Under the pieces are notes generated by a model. It searched no databases and was not told the DNA's origin. It saw only the letters and a list, made by a program, of their open reading frames with translations. A program made the position numbers and the translations under genes. DNA of 64,000 bases from Symbiodinium natans (lineage: Eukaryota; Sar; Dinophyceae; Suessiales; Symbiodiniaceae), in assembly GCA_905221605.1 (NCBI GenBank), contig CAJNDS010000979.1, positions 259,501-323,500 on the forward strand. The letters are read 5' to 3'. Shown here piece by piece: positions 54,830 through 64,000 of the stretch (the first letter of the stretch is position 1; each line of letters starts with the position of its first letter).

Positions 54830-54937
54830 CGTTAAGGTCCGAGTCGACCGTGATGCTATGGCAAACGAAATAGTACATGAACAGCTTGAGTGGACCGCGC
54901 ACAACAGTGTTATATGGGTGGTTGTCAAAATGATGGT
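54800..54937 (+). CDS. Exon that begins inside a MITE end
   Basis: The frame runs from the right arm of MITE D (acceptor GTTCCTTAG or TTCAG) into ELFLSVKVRVDRDAMANEIV and HEQLEWTAHNSVIWVVVKMM, up to GTCCC of a ~54-bp inverted-repeat element (54938-54990). A following frame, FMYNNFGRTNSRIVIKSRFL (54991-55090), looks coding but is in another phase. Confidence 0.5.
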
Positions 54938-55090
54938 CCCTTTCTGGATCCCCATACGGCACCTAATATTTAGGGTACCCCAAAAGGGATCATAGTTTTC
55001 ATGTACAACAACTTCGGTCGCACGAACTCCCGAATTGTCATAAAGAGTCGCTTCTTGGGTCCATATTCCAAATGGGCACATAGTACCTTG

Positions 55091-55187
55091 GGATTTTCCC
55101 CCTTATACAGTCCTGAATAGAGGTTATAGTCGTGGGTACTTTAATCCCTATTAAGGGCTGTTAGTAGAAGGGGGAACATCCCAAATT
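55091..55187. mobile_element. MITE family B copy
   Basis: Ends TTGGGATTTTCCCCCTTATA and AGAAGGGGGAACATCCCAA. Confidence 0.8.
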
Positions 55188-55225
55188 ATACCAATTGAAC
55201 TGAGCCCACACAGCCCCCTGCGCAG

Positions 55226-55291
55226 GACACGTGCCGTTGGCTACAGCCGCTCCTACGCACCGTTGCTGATGGCTTACAGGCAGTATGGGGG
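55226..55291 (+). CDS. Exon ending at a telomere array
   Basis: CCCCCTGCGCAG|G acceptor, 22 codons DTCRWLQPLLRTVADGLQAV.. in phase 0, donor GGG|GTTTAGG. The array there is short (about 20 bp), so the intron probably extends further. Confidence 0.55.
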
Positions 55292-55711
55292 GTTTAGGGT
55301 TTAGGGTTCAGGGCGTAATTAGGCGGCACCCTATCCTACATCCTCGCCTTTAAGCGCGCAACCTGGTGGAAGCATCGCAGCTATGTTTGGGCACCCCTAA
55401 ACCCCTAACCTAGCCCTACAAACGTGACCCTACACCCGAAACCCTAAACCCTAAACCTTTGAGTGCCTTTTGTACAGCTGTGCCTTTCTCCGACTGGACG
55501 CTGTGAGTGATGCTCGGACCCCCCGGGTGGGCAGTACAACAATGCGACAGCCCCTCAATCCCCCTGGAAGGTTGAGTCTTTGGGCTTTAGGCTTTCGGGT
55601 TGAAGGTTGAGGGTTTAGGGTTTAGGGCCTAGGGGTTTAGTTTAGGGTTTAGGGCTTAGGGTTTAGGGTTAAAGGTTCGTAGGGTTGTTTGGGCACCCTG
55701 ACCCGGGGAAG

Positions 55712-56022
55712 CCGTGATCCGACAGATGGTGCACGACATCTTCGTGTGGGAGCATAGTGCGAGTCCCGCCGTGGCTGGTGTCTTGCCCCTCGGCGTCTTG
55801 CACCTGGAGGTGCATGGGTACTTGTAACCACAGTCATAAGTTATATCTCTACTTACAACCTACTTAGGGGACTTAGGAGGCTTATAAGTAGAGTAATTAG
55901 GGTTACAAGTACCCTGAACCTCCTAGAAGGACCCTAGTGGTAGCCTTGTTCCTTTTGGAGTGGTCGCGGTTCCCTTCTGCACCCTAGCAAACAACCCGGG
56001 CGCCCCAAAGATCCACATTTAG
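55712..56022 (+). CDS. Two exons separated exactly by a family G MITE
   Basis: Exon 55712-55809 reads VIRQMVHDIFVWEHSASPAV and ends at GVLHLE, CTGGAG|GTGCATGG: the MITE's left end. The right end, CCCTGAACCTCCTAG, is the acceptor. Exon 55927-56022 continues in phase 0 as KDPSGSLVPFGVVAVPFCTL and ends at TAG, or at a donor just before. Without splicing the frame stops inside the MITE. No family recognised. Confidence 0.7.
55805..55926. mobile_element. MITE family G copy acting as an intron
   Basis: Ends CTGGAGGTGCATGGGTACTT and AAGTACCCTGAACCTCCTAG; 117 bp spliced (55810-55926). Confidence 0.85.
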
Positions 56023-56349
56023 GGTTGGGGGTTTCGGGTTTAGGGTTTAGGGTATCTTTCCAGGTTACTTGCAAGTCTAGGAAGAAGGGGTACTGTACAT
56101 CCTAGTGGGGCAGACGCTTCGACCCTTCATGCAGAGGCTGCATCCTTAAATCCAACAAATTGGGTTCAAATACCAGGAGATTTTGAACCCCAAGAACCCC
56201 TAAGAACCCTATAGACTCTAACACCCCAAGGAACTTAGGAACCCGTGAGAACCCTACAAGCCCTAACACCCTATAAAAACCCTAAACCCTAAACCCTAAC
56301 CCTAAACCCTAAACCCTAAACCCTACAAAGCCTAAGTTGAACACTTCAG

Positions 56350-56830
56350 AGCATCCACCCTGGGGTGCGTGGATGGCCCATCTGCGAAAACGTGGACTCT
56401 AGAATAACAGGCCTGGTAGGGTTTAGGGTTTAGGGTTTAGGGTTCAGGGTTTAGGGTTTAGGGTTTAGGGTTTAGGGTTTAGGGTTTAGGGTGAGACCGA
56501 GACCCATGCAAAACAGTTCATGAGTCAGCCATGGCCCTGCACCCTAAACCCTAAAGCCTAAACTCCTTGACCGTCCGCCCAGGCTTGTCTGCGCGGTGGT
56601 GTCCGAGGTGGGGGCCGGAAATGTTGCCAGTGCGTAAATCTTCCAAGCGGTGGAAAGAGGGGTTAGGAGAGTTTGCGGTCTAGGGTTTATGGTTTAGGGT
56701 TTAGGGTTTAGGGTTTGCGACTCAACATGCACTGGCGCGTGGTACTCATCCAGCAAGTAGTCGCTCGTCCTGCGCCCACATCTCACGGCCTGGAAATCAG
56801 GCAAAAATGCGCAATTTGCAGCCTGCTAAA
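56350..56830 (+). CDS. Four-exon model with two telomere-repeat introns
   Basis: Exon 56350-56415 (SIHPGVRGWPICENVDSRIT..) ends CTG|GTAGGG. Intron 56416-56489 (74 bp) is TTTAGGG-type throughout and ends TTTAG|GG. Exon 56490-~56538 reads GETETHAKQFMSQPWP. A GC donor there would join in phase to 56583-56677 (LSARWCPRWGPEMLPVRKSS..), which ends GCG|GTCTAGG. A 34-bp array (56678-56711) leads to 56712: GLRLNMHWRVVLIQQVVARP and onward, with a possible GC donor at ATCAG|GC. The third exon has a second open frame (LVCAVVSEVGAGNVASA). Unrecognised. Confidence 0.5.
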
Positions 56831-56852
56831 CCCTAAACCCTAGACCCTAGAG

Positions 56853-57190
56853 ATGCCGGGAGGTGCTTCGTTTCGACATCTTGCTGATGCTGCCGCTCGG
56901 AAAGTTTTCGGCGATGGGCTCGCTGGTAACTTGCTTTGCTAACCCTTAGCCCTACAATGCCCCTAAACCCGATAGTAGGACCCAGAGCAGGACCTTATTC
57001 CGTGTTTTTAGGGTTTAGGTTCCTTTTTAAGACAACTTAACCCAAAAAGGCTACCCTCATTATTCCTAGGTTACTCTTGGGTCTAGTAGCCCTAATCCCT
57101 AAACTTGGGTCTCGTCTAATTTACAATCCCGCGGGATGCCCCTGCCAGGGGCTGGCAGCTCAAGCACGCCATGCACTCTCATTTTTTGGG
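56853..57190 (+). CDS. Exon with ATG and canonical donor, plus a following exon
   Basis: ATG at 56853, preceded by CCTAGAG, begins MPGGASFRHLADAAARKVFG and ends GCTG|GTAACTT. The intron holds a family K MITE (56978-57085). A plausible next exon starts at CCTGCCAG|G (57149) and ends GGG|GTTTAGG at 57190; two of its frames are open. Confidence 0.45.
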
Positions 57191-57237
57191 GTTTAGGCTC
57201 TACATAAGAATAGATAAATATGAACCTATTATGGATA

Positions 57238-57239
<2 letters not shown>

Positions 57240-57272
<33 letters not shown>

Positions 57273-57324
57273 ACATATGTATATATGTGTGTGTGTGCTA
57301 ACATCCTAACATCGTATATATCTG

Positions 57325-57359
<35 letters not shown>

Positions 57360-57380
57360 GTATACATAGCTACATTTTAA
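57240..57380. repeat. AT microsatellites
   Basis: Tracts of TATATA with TATG interruptions; AT-rich DNA with ATTATT runs continues to about 57580. No gene. Confidence 0.9.
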
Positions 57381-57665
57381 ACAAGATGTAATCATGCGTA
57401 TCAAGAGATACAAGAGTATATTATGAGTACGACTATCATTGTTATTTCGATTATTATTGTGATTATCATTGTCAGTATTCTTATGATGTCTTTTTTATAG
57501 TAATGATATTATTGTTTTTTCTTAAATTTATTATCATTATTATTATTATGATTCTGATTATTATTGTACACTATACAATGATTCTTATACGCACTTCTGC
57601 TAAGGAGGGACCTTACTGAGAGGGTCTGTATCCCCAAGGGTCCCCTAATCCTACCTTCTATGCAG

Positions 57666-58366
57666 CTTTCCGCATCAACCCACGAACCCTCAACACGGTA
57701 CAAGCTCTGAGGTTTAGGGCTTAGGGTTTAGGGTTTTAGGGTTTAGGGTTTCGGGTCTCAGTTTTCGGGTTTAGGGTTTCGGAAAGAGGTTGGCTTGTCG
57801 AGTTTAGAGGGCTTGCGGACGCCGCTCTCAGGATCGGCTCAGCCGTCCTGCTCGTGTGCTCGCCCCTGGTGCCTGCCCTGTGGGGGGTCCGAGATCTTGC
57901 GGGTTTAGGGGGTTTAGGGGTTTGAGGGGGTTTAGCGGGTTTGGGGGGTTTGGGGGGTTTGGGGGGGTGTAGGGGGTTTAGGGGGGTTTAGGGGGTTTAG
58001 GGGATTTAGGGGGCTTAGGGGGCTTTAGGGGGCTTAGGGGGCTTAAGGGGGTTTAGGCGGTTTAGGGGGTTTCGGGGGTTTAGGGGCTTGCAAACCCTAA
58101 GCCCTTTAAGTCCTTCGGTGGAAGCAAGAGATTCTCAGGACAGGCTCCATTGCCTACCTCCGCCTGCACACAGCCAAAGGTCAGCCCAAGGCGTGAAATG
58201 GAGAGTTCAGGCTTTTTGAAGGTTTAGGGTTTGGGGTTTAGGGTTTAGGGTTTAGGGTGCAGACTTTCGGGTTTAGGGTTTAGGGTTTTAGGTTGACAAG
58301 GTCTCATGGAGCCCATTTCTATTTGGGGCGCAGCGGGCTGTAAGGCTTAAGGGCTTCGAGGAGTGA
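57666..58366 (+). CDS. 3' half of a gene: four exons, two telomere-repeat introns
   Basis: Exon 57666-57711, after CTTCTATGCAG, reads FRINPRTLNTVQAL and ends AG|GTTTAGG. Exon 57832-57902, after CGCTCTCAG|G, reads IGSAVLLVCSPLVPALWGVR, a likely membrane helix, and ends G|GTTTAGG. Exon 58139-58221 reads QAPLPTSACTQPKVSPRREM and ends AAG|GTTTAGG. Exon 58292-58366 reads VDKVSWSPFLFGAQRAVRLK and stops at TGA. Phases 2, 1 and 0 all agree. The last intron, 58222-58291, is 70 bp of telomere-type repeat only. The second intron contains a G-rich TTTAGGGG array. Function unknown. Confidence 0.7.
57903..58085. repeat. TTTAGGGGG variant array in an intron
   Basis: G-rich derivatives of the heptamer (GGGTTTAGGG, GGGGGTTT) starting exactly at the donor of exon 57832-57902. 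Confidence 0.85.
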
Positions 58367-58663
58367 GGGTGCACAGGGTCTAAGGTTTAGGGAATGTTCC
58401 TGACAGGGCTTCTTGGTTGGAGTTTAGGTAGGCCCTATCAAGCCCTTTGTCACTTCGAAGGAATGTTTTTTTTTTTTTTTTCTGTATGCGGTTTTGGAGA
58501 TTGGGGAGTTTGGGGCTCGAACTTGAAGACTCTGGGGTGCAGGGACGTGTGGGAGAATCAGGGGTTCGGGTTTAGGGGTTTCGCGTTTAGAGACTAATGG
58601 CTCAGAGTTTTCGACATGTGTGGCTTTAGGCATTATGAGGTTGTGGCGCTGTCAGGAGGGTTT

Positions 58664-58709
58664 CTATGGGCACAATTGCATGGAAGGACTTGTCGGAATG
58701 AGGGAATTA
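58664..58709 (+). CDS. Short exon candidate
   Basis: TTATGAG|G acceptor-like context, VVALSGGFLWAQLHGRTC, then a MITE family A remnant. Low certainty. Confidence 0.3.
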
Positions 58710-58985
58710 GGACCATACCCCTTAATTAAGGAATAGTCCATAAATCATAATTAGGATCCCTTTTATGATTTAAGGTCTATTCCTTAATTAAGGGGTATTG
58801 GGCTCTCTGGGAAATCATTGCCGATATCATCTTCTTGCACTCTCCGTAAAATGGCTGCTTTCATCTGCCCAGAAGTCCTATGCTAAGTCCCGAGGCCCCT
58901 AGACTAACCAGTTTGTTTAGGGTTATTCTTCAAGGGATTCGATAAGGTGCCGGATTCCTAATTCCCTACGAAGAACTAGCGAGTA
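58690..58985. mobile_element. MITE family D nested in MITE family A
   Basis: Family A left arm GGAATGAGGGAATTAG at 58694, an intact family D copy 58708-58812, then the family A right arm TAATTCCCTACGAAGAACTAG near 58961. Confidence 0.6.
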
Positions 58986-59350
58986 TTTTTCCCCGCCTAC
59001 TGAGAACCGATGAGACTGCTTGCTTGCCTTGTTCGGCATGGCATGATCAAGCTTCCCTCCCAATTCCGGGCTCAGTGTTGATAGGGTTTAGGGTTTATAG
59101 GGTTTGGGGCCCTAGAAACCTATAAACACTATACACCAGGAAATATTGACTACCACGGACGACGTTCAAGCGCCTTTGTACTGAAGTTTCCCCTCTTGCT
59201 TACTTGCACAACCCTTGTGCCAAAATGCTGAAAATCTTTGGATGGTTGAACTGTAGACTACTCCGTAGACCTTGGACCCTTGGACCCTAAATCCTAGAAA
59301 CGCTACAGCCCAAACCAACAAGCCCATGACCCTAAACCCTAAACCCGAAG

Positions 59351-60783
59351 CTTGACCAAGCAGGAGTGGGGCATGCGCAATGAGTACAGCGAGGCTGGCC
59401 TTTCCGTGGTCGACGCCAAAAACATTGGATCATCGGAGAACCCAAAATACTTGGATCATCGGAGAACTGCCGGTGTTGGGGGAGGGGGGGGGGGGGGGGA
59501 GGGTTATGGTTTTTGGTTAGAGCTTCAGTTCAGAGTTGGCGTTTTTTGTGTTTTTGGTGCAATAGGGATGGCGGAGGGAAGGGTCGGCGCATCGGCATGT
59601 TGTTTGGGACACGTGGGGCTAAGAGTCCAGGGTGCTCTTTAGGGCTTAGGGCTTAAGTTGAAGTCTGTGTGGGAGATGCTGTGCGCCTCATGTAGGGCAG
59701 GGGGTGAGATGGCGAGGTAGGGTTTGGGGTTCGAAGTTCCAAAATCTCAAACGTTTTAAGTTTGGGCTTACGGGTACCCTGATATAAACCTAAACCCCAA
59801 CTCATCTTGGCAGGAGTGGTCCAGCAAAGACTATCGGGATACGACAGCTACATCGACCGCGGCCTCAGCGTCGAGGCTCCCATTCACAACTGGGTTTAGG
59901 GCTTTAGAGCTTATAGGTTTGGATGAAGGGTTTGCTGTTGTGGTGTCCTGGCTCTTTGTTTATATTTAGCCACTTTATCATTGATAAAAGTTTCAAATTC
60001 ATACAAAAATGTGTTCAAAAACCAGATAAAAAATATTAGAAAAATTTATGAATTTACTGTTTAAACAACAAAGAATGAGTGTTAGAAAAATATTTGGTTA
60101 TTTGTGATAAACAATATATTGGATATTGGTCCAGTGTAAGCCTAGTAGTGGTAATCTTACTTCGTTGAAAATATGTGTCCATTTTCTTGAGCTTTAAATG
60201 TAATCCCACTATGATGTAACACCATACATGGACCTACGTGATCCATATAAACAACCATCTAAAGTATTACTTACATTAATTATATCGTCTGTTCGGCCAA
60301 GGCGACTCCATGCCAGGAATCAGAATCTGTCAGCCAAGCGTAATCCCCCCTACGATTTCATTATTCTGTGATAAAGTGGTTCTCTTCATGTGGTGATTGG
60401 GTATTTATCCTAAAGATCAGGGGCCGCCATAAGAAGTATCCCCAAAAAGGGACCAGTATTTAGAGCAGTAACCACATATTATTGATGACTATACCAATGG
60501 ACTATTGTGCTGTTATGATGCTAGTTTGCTATGTTCTGTGTTGTGATAGTTTATGTTATTATGGTATTATACAATTATCCGACTAGTATCTAAGCATGTC
60601 ATGTCTTTATACTGAAATGTTACATCATTGCATATGAAGATGGCCATGCTCATGTGCGCCCGTTGTATGATCGCTAGCCGCTTTTATGCGAATTTTCTCA
60701 AAAGTTCTTTGAGGTACCCCATATTGAAAATGTTACCCGCAACTACGCGACTTTCGTCTTCTGGGGATCCGGGGCGGGGGAGT

Positions 60784-60824
<41 letters not shown>

Positions 60825-61863
60825 GCCGAGTTCTGAATAAGAAGGCCTGGAAGCTGCGATTATCGCACTTGTTTTTGTTGGTCCGTCGGTTGTCCCACTA
60901 TAGCTGTCCTTCCTTCTAGTAGACTGAAACGCACAGGTTAGAACTGAGCATGGTTATAACCATGTATGTTCCTCTTTGTTTCAATGCAGCCGAGGCGTGA
61001 TCAATGTGGTTTAGTCAAAGGTCCAAGCAGTACACACAGAAGTTTTATCGTGTATTAGGGACCATACTTTATGTTTTTGGTTCTGGGTTCCGATGATAGC
61101 TACTTACACCAAGGAAGTATATATTTTCCTCAGCGGTGCAGGTGGGATCGCCTGGGCAGAGATTGCAATACGCCCGTGCAGGCAAGTATTAAGCCATTCC
61201 ACCAGTCGCCCCCTTCCCCCCCATGGCAAAACCATTGAGCCACCAAGCCAATCCTTCCCATCAAACCAAGAGACGTAGGCCGAGAACCTTATACTATTTA
61301 CATAAGTATATAGTGAAACATGAAAATCGTCATATTGTTAGACTATTTGGCCAGTTTGTCAGTCTGTAAATAGAAAGTATGCTACTATGCTCTTCATGTT
61401 TAAACTTTTTCTCATAACAGTATCTTATACTATTATAATTGCATAGTATTTCATGAATGCTTAAAATGTTGGCATGATTGTACTGTTGTGTTGCGCTATT
61501 TCTATATTACTTATTCTTATTTGTTTTATACTACTGAATTTTTAAACCACTGTATTATTGTTAAACCACTGTATTATTCTTATTATAATTTTGTACACCG
61601 TTTTATATCTATTTTCCGTTCTACCATAATCTGACAGTAGTATAATATGATTCTGCCTTCAAATGACTTACTGGTTTTTATTGTTATTTGATTTTATTCG
61701 TATAATACAGAATTAGATTTATCATTAGATTGTGCATGATATTTTTTGTATTCTGGTTGCATTGTTGTGTATTGATTCTGTGCAGGCGTGCCCCTGGAAC
61801 CCGCATTTCGCTCGCAAGTTCCGAGATTTGTTTAGTTCCTCCGGTGTATTCCTAATATCTTGA
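59351..61863 (+). CDS. Three-exon gene end with a GA-AG intron
   Basis: Exon 59351-59427, after CCCGAAG, reads LTKQEWGMRNEYSEAGLSVV and DAKNI, ending ATT G|GATCAT. Exon 59814-59893, after CATCTTGGCAG|G, completes Gly and reads VVQQRLSGYDSYIDRGLSVE and APIHNW, ending TGG|GTTTAGG. Exon 61786-61863, after TTGATTCTGTGCAG|G, reads ACPWNPHFARKFRDLFSSSG and ends with TGA. Phases agree throughout. The first donor is GA. The 1.9-kb second intron is AT-rich, unlike the rest of the window, and holds a 40-bp poly-G. No family recognised. Confidence 0.7.
59900..61780. other. AT-rich intron
   Basis: Clearly lower G+C than its surroundings. Poly-G 60784-60823. Small frames (60628, 61093) are not bounded by splice signals. 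Base composition recalls the AT-rich TIR element at 39.4 kb, but I found no terminal repeats. Confidence 0.55.
60784..60823. repeat. 40-bp poly-G tract
   Basis: Uninterrupted G run within the AT-rich intron; its exact length may be affected by sequencing. Confidence 0.9.
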
Positions 61864-62159
61864 CGAGTTGCAGCCCAACCAGCGCTGTTGACCATACTAC
61901 TGTCCTATACTTGGCAATCTTCACAGTGGCTACCAGGACAACGGGTCCTGGGTTGCCGTGGACCTTCTTTGAAGGCTTTCACACGACTTCAAAAAGTGTA
62001 CCAACAGAAACTACTTGATTTCTTACTTTTTGCTGCTTGGTTCTTACTGTCACATTGTGTTGCGGTTTCTGAGATACACTGTGTTAACTCGGAGCCTAGT
62101 CCCTCAGTTCGCCGTACAAAGAGGCAAAAGCCCAGTAACGACCAGCTTTCTGGGCCTAG

Positions 62160-62656
62160 TCGCCAAAGGCATGGACGCTTGTGACAGCCATTCTTGTTCC
62201 ACATCCTTGCGCCGTATGTTGTGCAAAGAGGCGAAACCGCGGGAAGTACCAGCGTTTTGTGCATGGACACAATATGAATGACGTTCTTATCCCCGCCCCC
62301 CAAGCCGAACAACAGGAAACACGCAGGAAACACTGCGGCAACCCAGGACCGGTGGCCCGGCCACCAGTGGTTTAGGGTTTAGGGTTTAGGGTTTAGGGTT
62401 TAGGGTTTAGGGTTTAGGGTTTAGGGTTGTTCGAACCTTAATTGACATTTCAGCTTTTCCCAAGGCCCTGCACCTTCCCTTCCAGGTTCCCTTAGCGTAC
62501 AGATTGAACTCAACCTGTAGCCCCGCCCGAGATCCTCCGGCCCTAATCCAAAGCCCGCTAAGAAAGTTCGAAACTCGGGAGTTTGCTTTGTGGAGAGGCC
62601 ACGCCTCCGGCACGCCATCACCAAGGCCACGTAATGTTGTGCGTTTTGGGGGGTGA
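62160..62656 (+). CDS. Two exons across an intron that starts as a telomere array
   Basis: Exon 62160-62369, after TTTCTGGGCCTAG, has 70 codons in phase 0: SPKAWTLVTAILVPHPCAVC, later RGKYQRFVHGHNMNDVLIPA, ending GTG|GTTTAGG. Intron 62370-62485: 58 bp of TTTAGGG units, then unique DNA to CCTTCCCTTCCAG|G. Exon 62486-62656 reads VPLAYRLNSTCSPARDPPAL and onward for 56 codons to TGA. The upstream frame 61888-62150 (QKLLDFLLFAAWFLLSHCVA) may be an earlier exon. Unrecognised. Confidence 0.6.
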
Positions 62657-62992
62657 GGCGTTTGGGTTGAAGGCTGATGCTAATTACTAATGTTGAGGTT
62701 CTACGCTTCGCGGGCGCAGCGTCTAGGGTTTTGGGTAAGCACGGCTGCTACGACTTTGGGGTCTGGGCCTGGGAATGTGGGGGTTAGGGTGTAGAATTTA
62801 GGGTTCGAATTTGTCTGAATGCTGGACCTGCATTGTTTTGGGGGGGGTGTAGTAAGCCCCGTTAGAAACTCAGCCGTTCAGGGGTTCGGTGGCCCTTTCT
62901 GTTTCTCACGCTTGGCTTTTCAGCCATGCCGCCCTTTTATCCATCCTTAAAACCCTAAACCCTAAACCTAAACCCTAAACCCTAAACCTAAG

Positions 62993-63842
62993 ATGTCGAC
63001 TCCCTCAGCCTTTAGCTCTCTGCGGCCAGTCGTGCATTGCGAAGGATTGGAGGATAAACGTGGCTACGCCCATGATCTCATATTCTTCGGAACGCGTCCG
63101 ACACCACCCTACAAGCCCAAATCCTCGCAACCCCAACCCTCAACACACTAACCACTAACCCCTAAGCCCTAAACCCTAAGTTCTAAACCCTATAAACCCT
63201 ATAAACCCTTAAACCCTACAAACCCTACAAACCCTATAAACCCAAAACCCACCATCCCGCCGTGCTTTCGGAGAGTCACTACCGAAGTCCTAGTGGGAGG
63301 TTCATGGTACTTGTTAACCAGTTATAGCTGTACATATAACCCGCTTATAAGCCCCTTAAGTGCTCTAATATGGTGATAAGTACAGATATAAGTACAGTTA
63401 TAATTGGTTCATACGTACCATGAACCTCCAAGTAGTTGCTGAGCTGGCGAGGCGTGAGACTGCCAGCTGCCAACCCGGCCGTGCGAGAATGAAGGTTCTC
63501 GATGTGGCATATTTGGGCGTTTCCCAAAGTAGGGGGGTACCCCTTTTGGGGGTCCCTTTAGGGGGATTCTATTCTATTTGGGGTATAAAAAATAGGGGTA
63601 CCCTTTTTAGGGGTCCCTTTAGGAGGACTCTATTCTGTTTGGGGTATAACCCTTTTGGGGTCCCTTTAAGTGGGTTCTATTCGATTTGGGGTATAAAAAA
63701 GGGGTACCCCTATTTTGGGAAATACCCATTTAAGTTGCTGCAGGCATGCTCCCAGCTCTCCGAGCGTTTCATAGGAGGAGAGCTCTTTTGCAGTATCCTT
63801 TCGGATCCAGTAGGCTCAAAAGTCATTTGTGATCCGTGTTGA
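62993..63842 (+). CDS. Gene with two MITE-derived introns
   Basis: ATG at 62993 follows CCTAAACCTAAG. Exon 1 reads MSTPSAFSSLRPVVHCEGLE and DKRGYAHDLIFF; a GA donor at TTC G|GAACGC would join in phase to a short exon ending 63299 (TTEVLVG). That exon ends GGAG|GTTCATGG, the left end of MITE G; the acceptor, ACCTCCAAG, is its right end. Exon 63433-63518 reads VAELARRETASCQPGRARMK and ends GGC|GTTTCCC, the left end of MITE H. Its right end, ATACCCATTTAAG, is the acceptor for exon 63735-63842: LLQACSQLSERFIGGELFCS to TGA. The last three exons agree in phase; the exon 1 join is less sure. Unrecognised. Confidence 0.7.
63295..63432. mobile_element. MITE family G copy acting as an intron
   Basis: Ends GGGAGGTTCATGGTACTTGT and GTACCATGAACCTCCAAG; 133 bp spliced (63300-63432). 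Confidence 0.85.
63511..63734. mobile_element. MITE family H copy acting as an intron
   Basis: Ends TTGGGCGTTTCCCAAAGTAG and CTATTTTGGGAAATACCCA. The middle holds tandem GGGGTACC..TTTGGGGTATAA units. Spliced length 216 bp. Confidence 0.85.
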
Positions 63843-63867
63843 ACACAACGCAGCGCCCCATCTTAGG

Positions 63868-64000
63868 GTAGCCCCTTAGTGTGGCCCTTAAGAGGGGACC
63901 CCTTAGATACCCCCTTTTTCCCGTACACAACCCAAGGCATACTTCAGAGAACCCACATAAAGGAGGTAAGGGACCATATTAAAGGCCCATGCAACTACCC
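63868..64000. mobile_element. MITE family F copy, reaching the window edge
   Basis: Left CTTAGGGTAGCCCCTTAGTG and right ATTAAAGGCCCATGCAACTACCC; inner TACCCCC and ACTTCAGAGAACC match other copies. Confidence 0.65.

Noticed and set aside
1-64000. Encoded dinoflagellate spliced-leader gene (core TTTTGGCTCAAG)
   Set aside because: Scanned by eye for the core on both strands and not found; only GGCTCAAG fragments occur. This neither proves nor excludes the host assignment.

Overview
This is a 64-kb eukaryotic nuclear window. Three traits together fit a dinoflagellate-like alga best: very many short arrays of the telomere-type heptamer TTTAGGG/CCCTAAA, tiny exons (about 40-200 bp), and splice donors that include GT, GC and GA before an AG, most often AG|G, acceptor. 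This assignment is an inference; no rRNA, tRNA or spliced-leader gene was found to anchor it. All exon models I could support lie on the plus strand. They were built by hand from open frames, splice dinucleotides and phase agreement between neighbouring exons. None has transcript support, and most proteins are unrecognised.

Layout. 1-3.7 kb: telomere arrays with small exons between them. 3.8-6.8 and 11.4-14.2 kb: two copies of one ~2.9-kb non-autonomous DNA transposon, each with a perfect 8-bp target duplication. 7.1-11.2 kb: small exons, microsatellites and short inverted-repeat elements (MITEs). 14.3-17.8 kb: a complete FYVE zinc-finger gene model. 19.2-27.2 kb: many exons, several encoding parts of C2 domains. 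29.2-32.8 kb: a 125-bp minisatellite and a multi-exon gene with a transposase-like core. 33-36 kb: a few exons, a short TIR element and a TATTATAG microsatellite. 36.3-46.3 kb: a 10-kb block of satellites, bounded by a 27-bp exact inverted repeat and holding a 2-kb TIR insertion with an empty-site homologue alongside. 46.5-64 kb: small multi-exon genes whose introns are telomere arrays or MITEs.

Central observation. In many places the whole intron is a TTTAGGG array. The array starts at a donor G|GTTTAGG and ends at an acceptor TTTAG|GG, and the flanking exons join in frame. An array longer than about 21 bp has a stop in every sense frame, so genes that hold one must splice it out. Several MITE families behave the same way: the left terminal repeat supplies the donor and the right terminal repeat the AG acceptor, and the exons on both sides join in frame (families G, H, E and probably A). 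At 2173-2260 a telomere array is flanked by a 21-bp exact target duplication, which suggests the arrays arrive as insertions. The window therefore looks like a genome where two kinds of DNA, telomere-type repeats and introner-like MITEs, are continually turned into spliceable introns.
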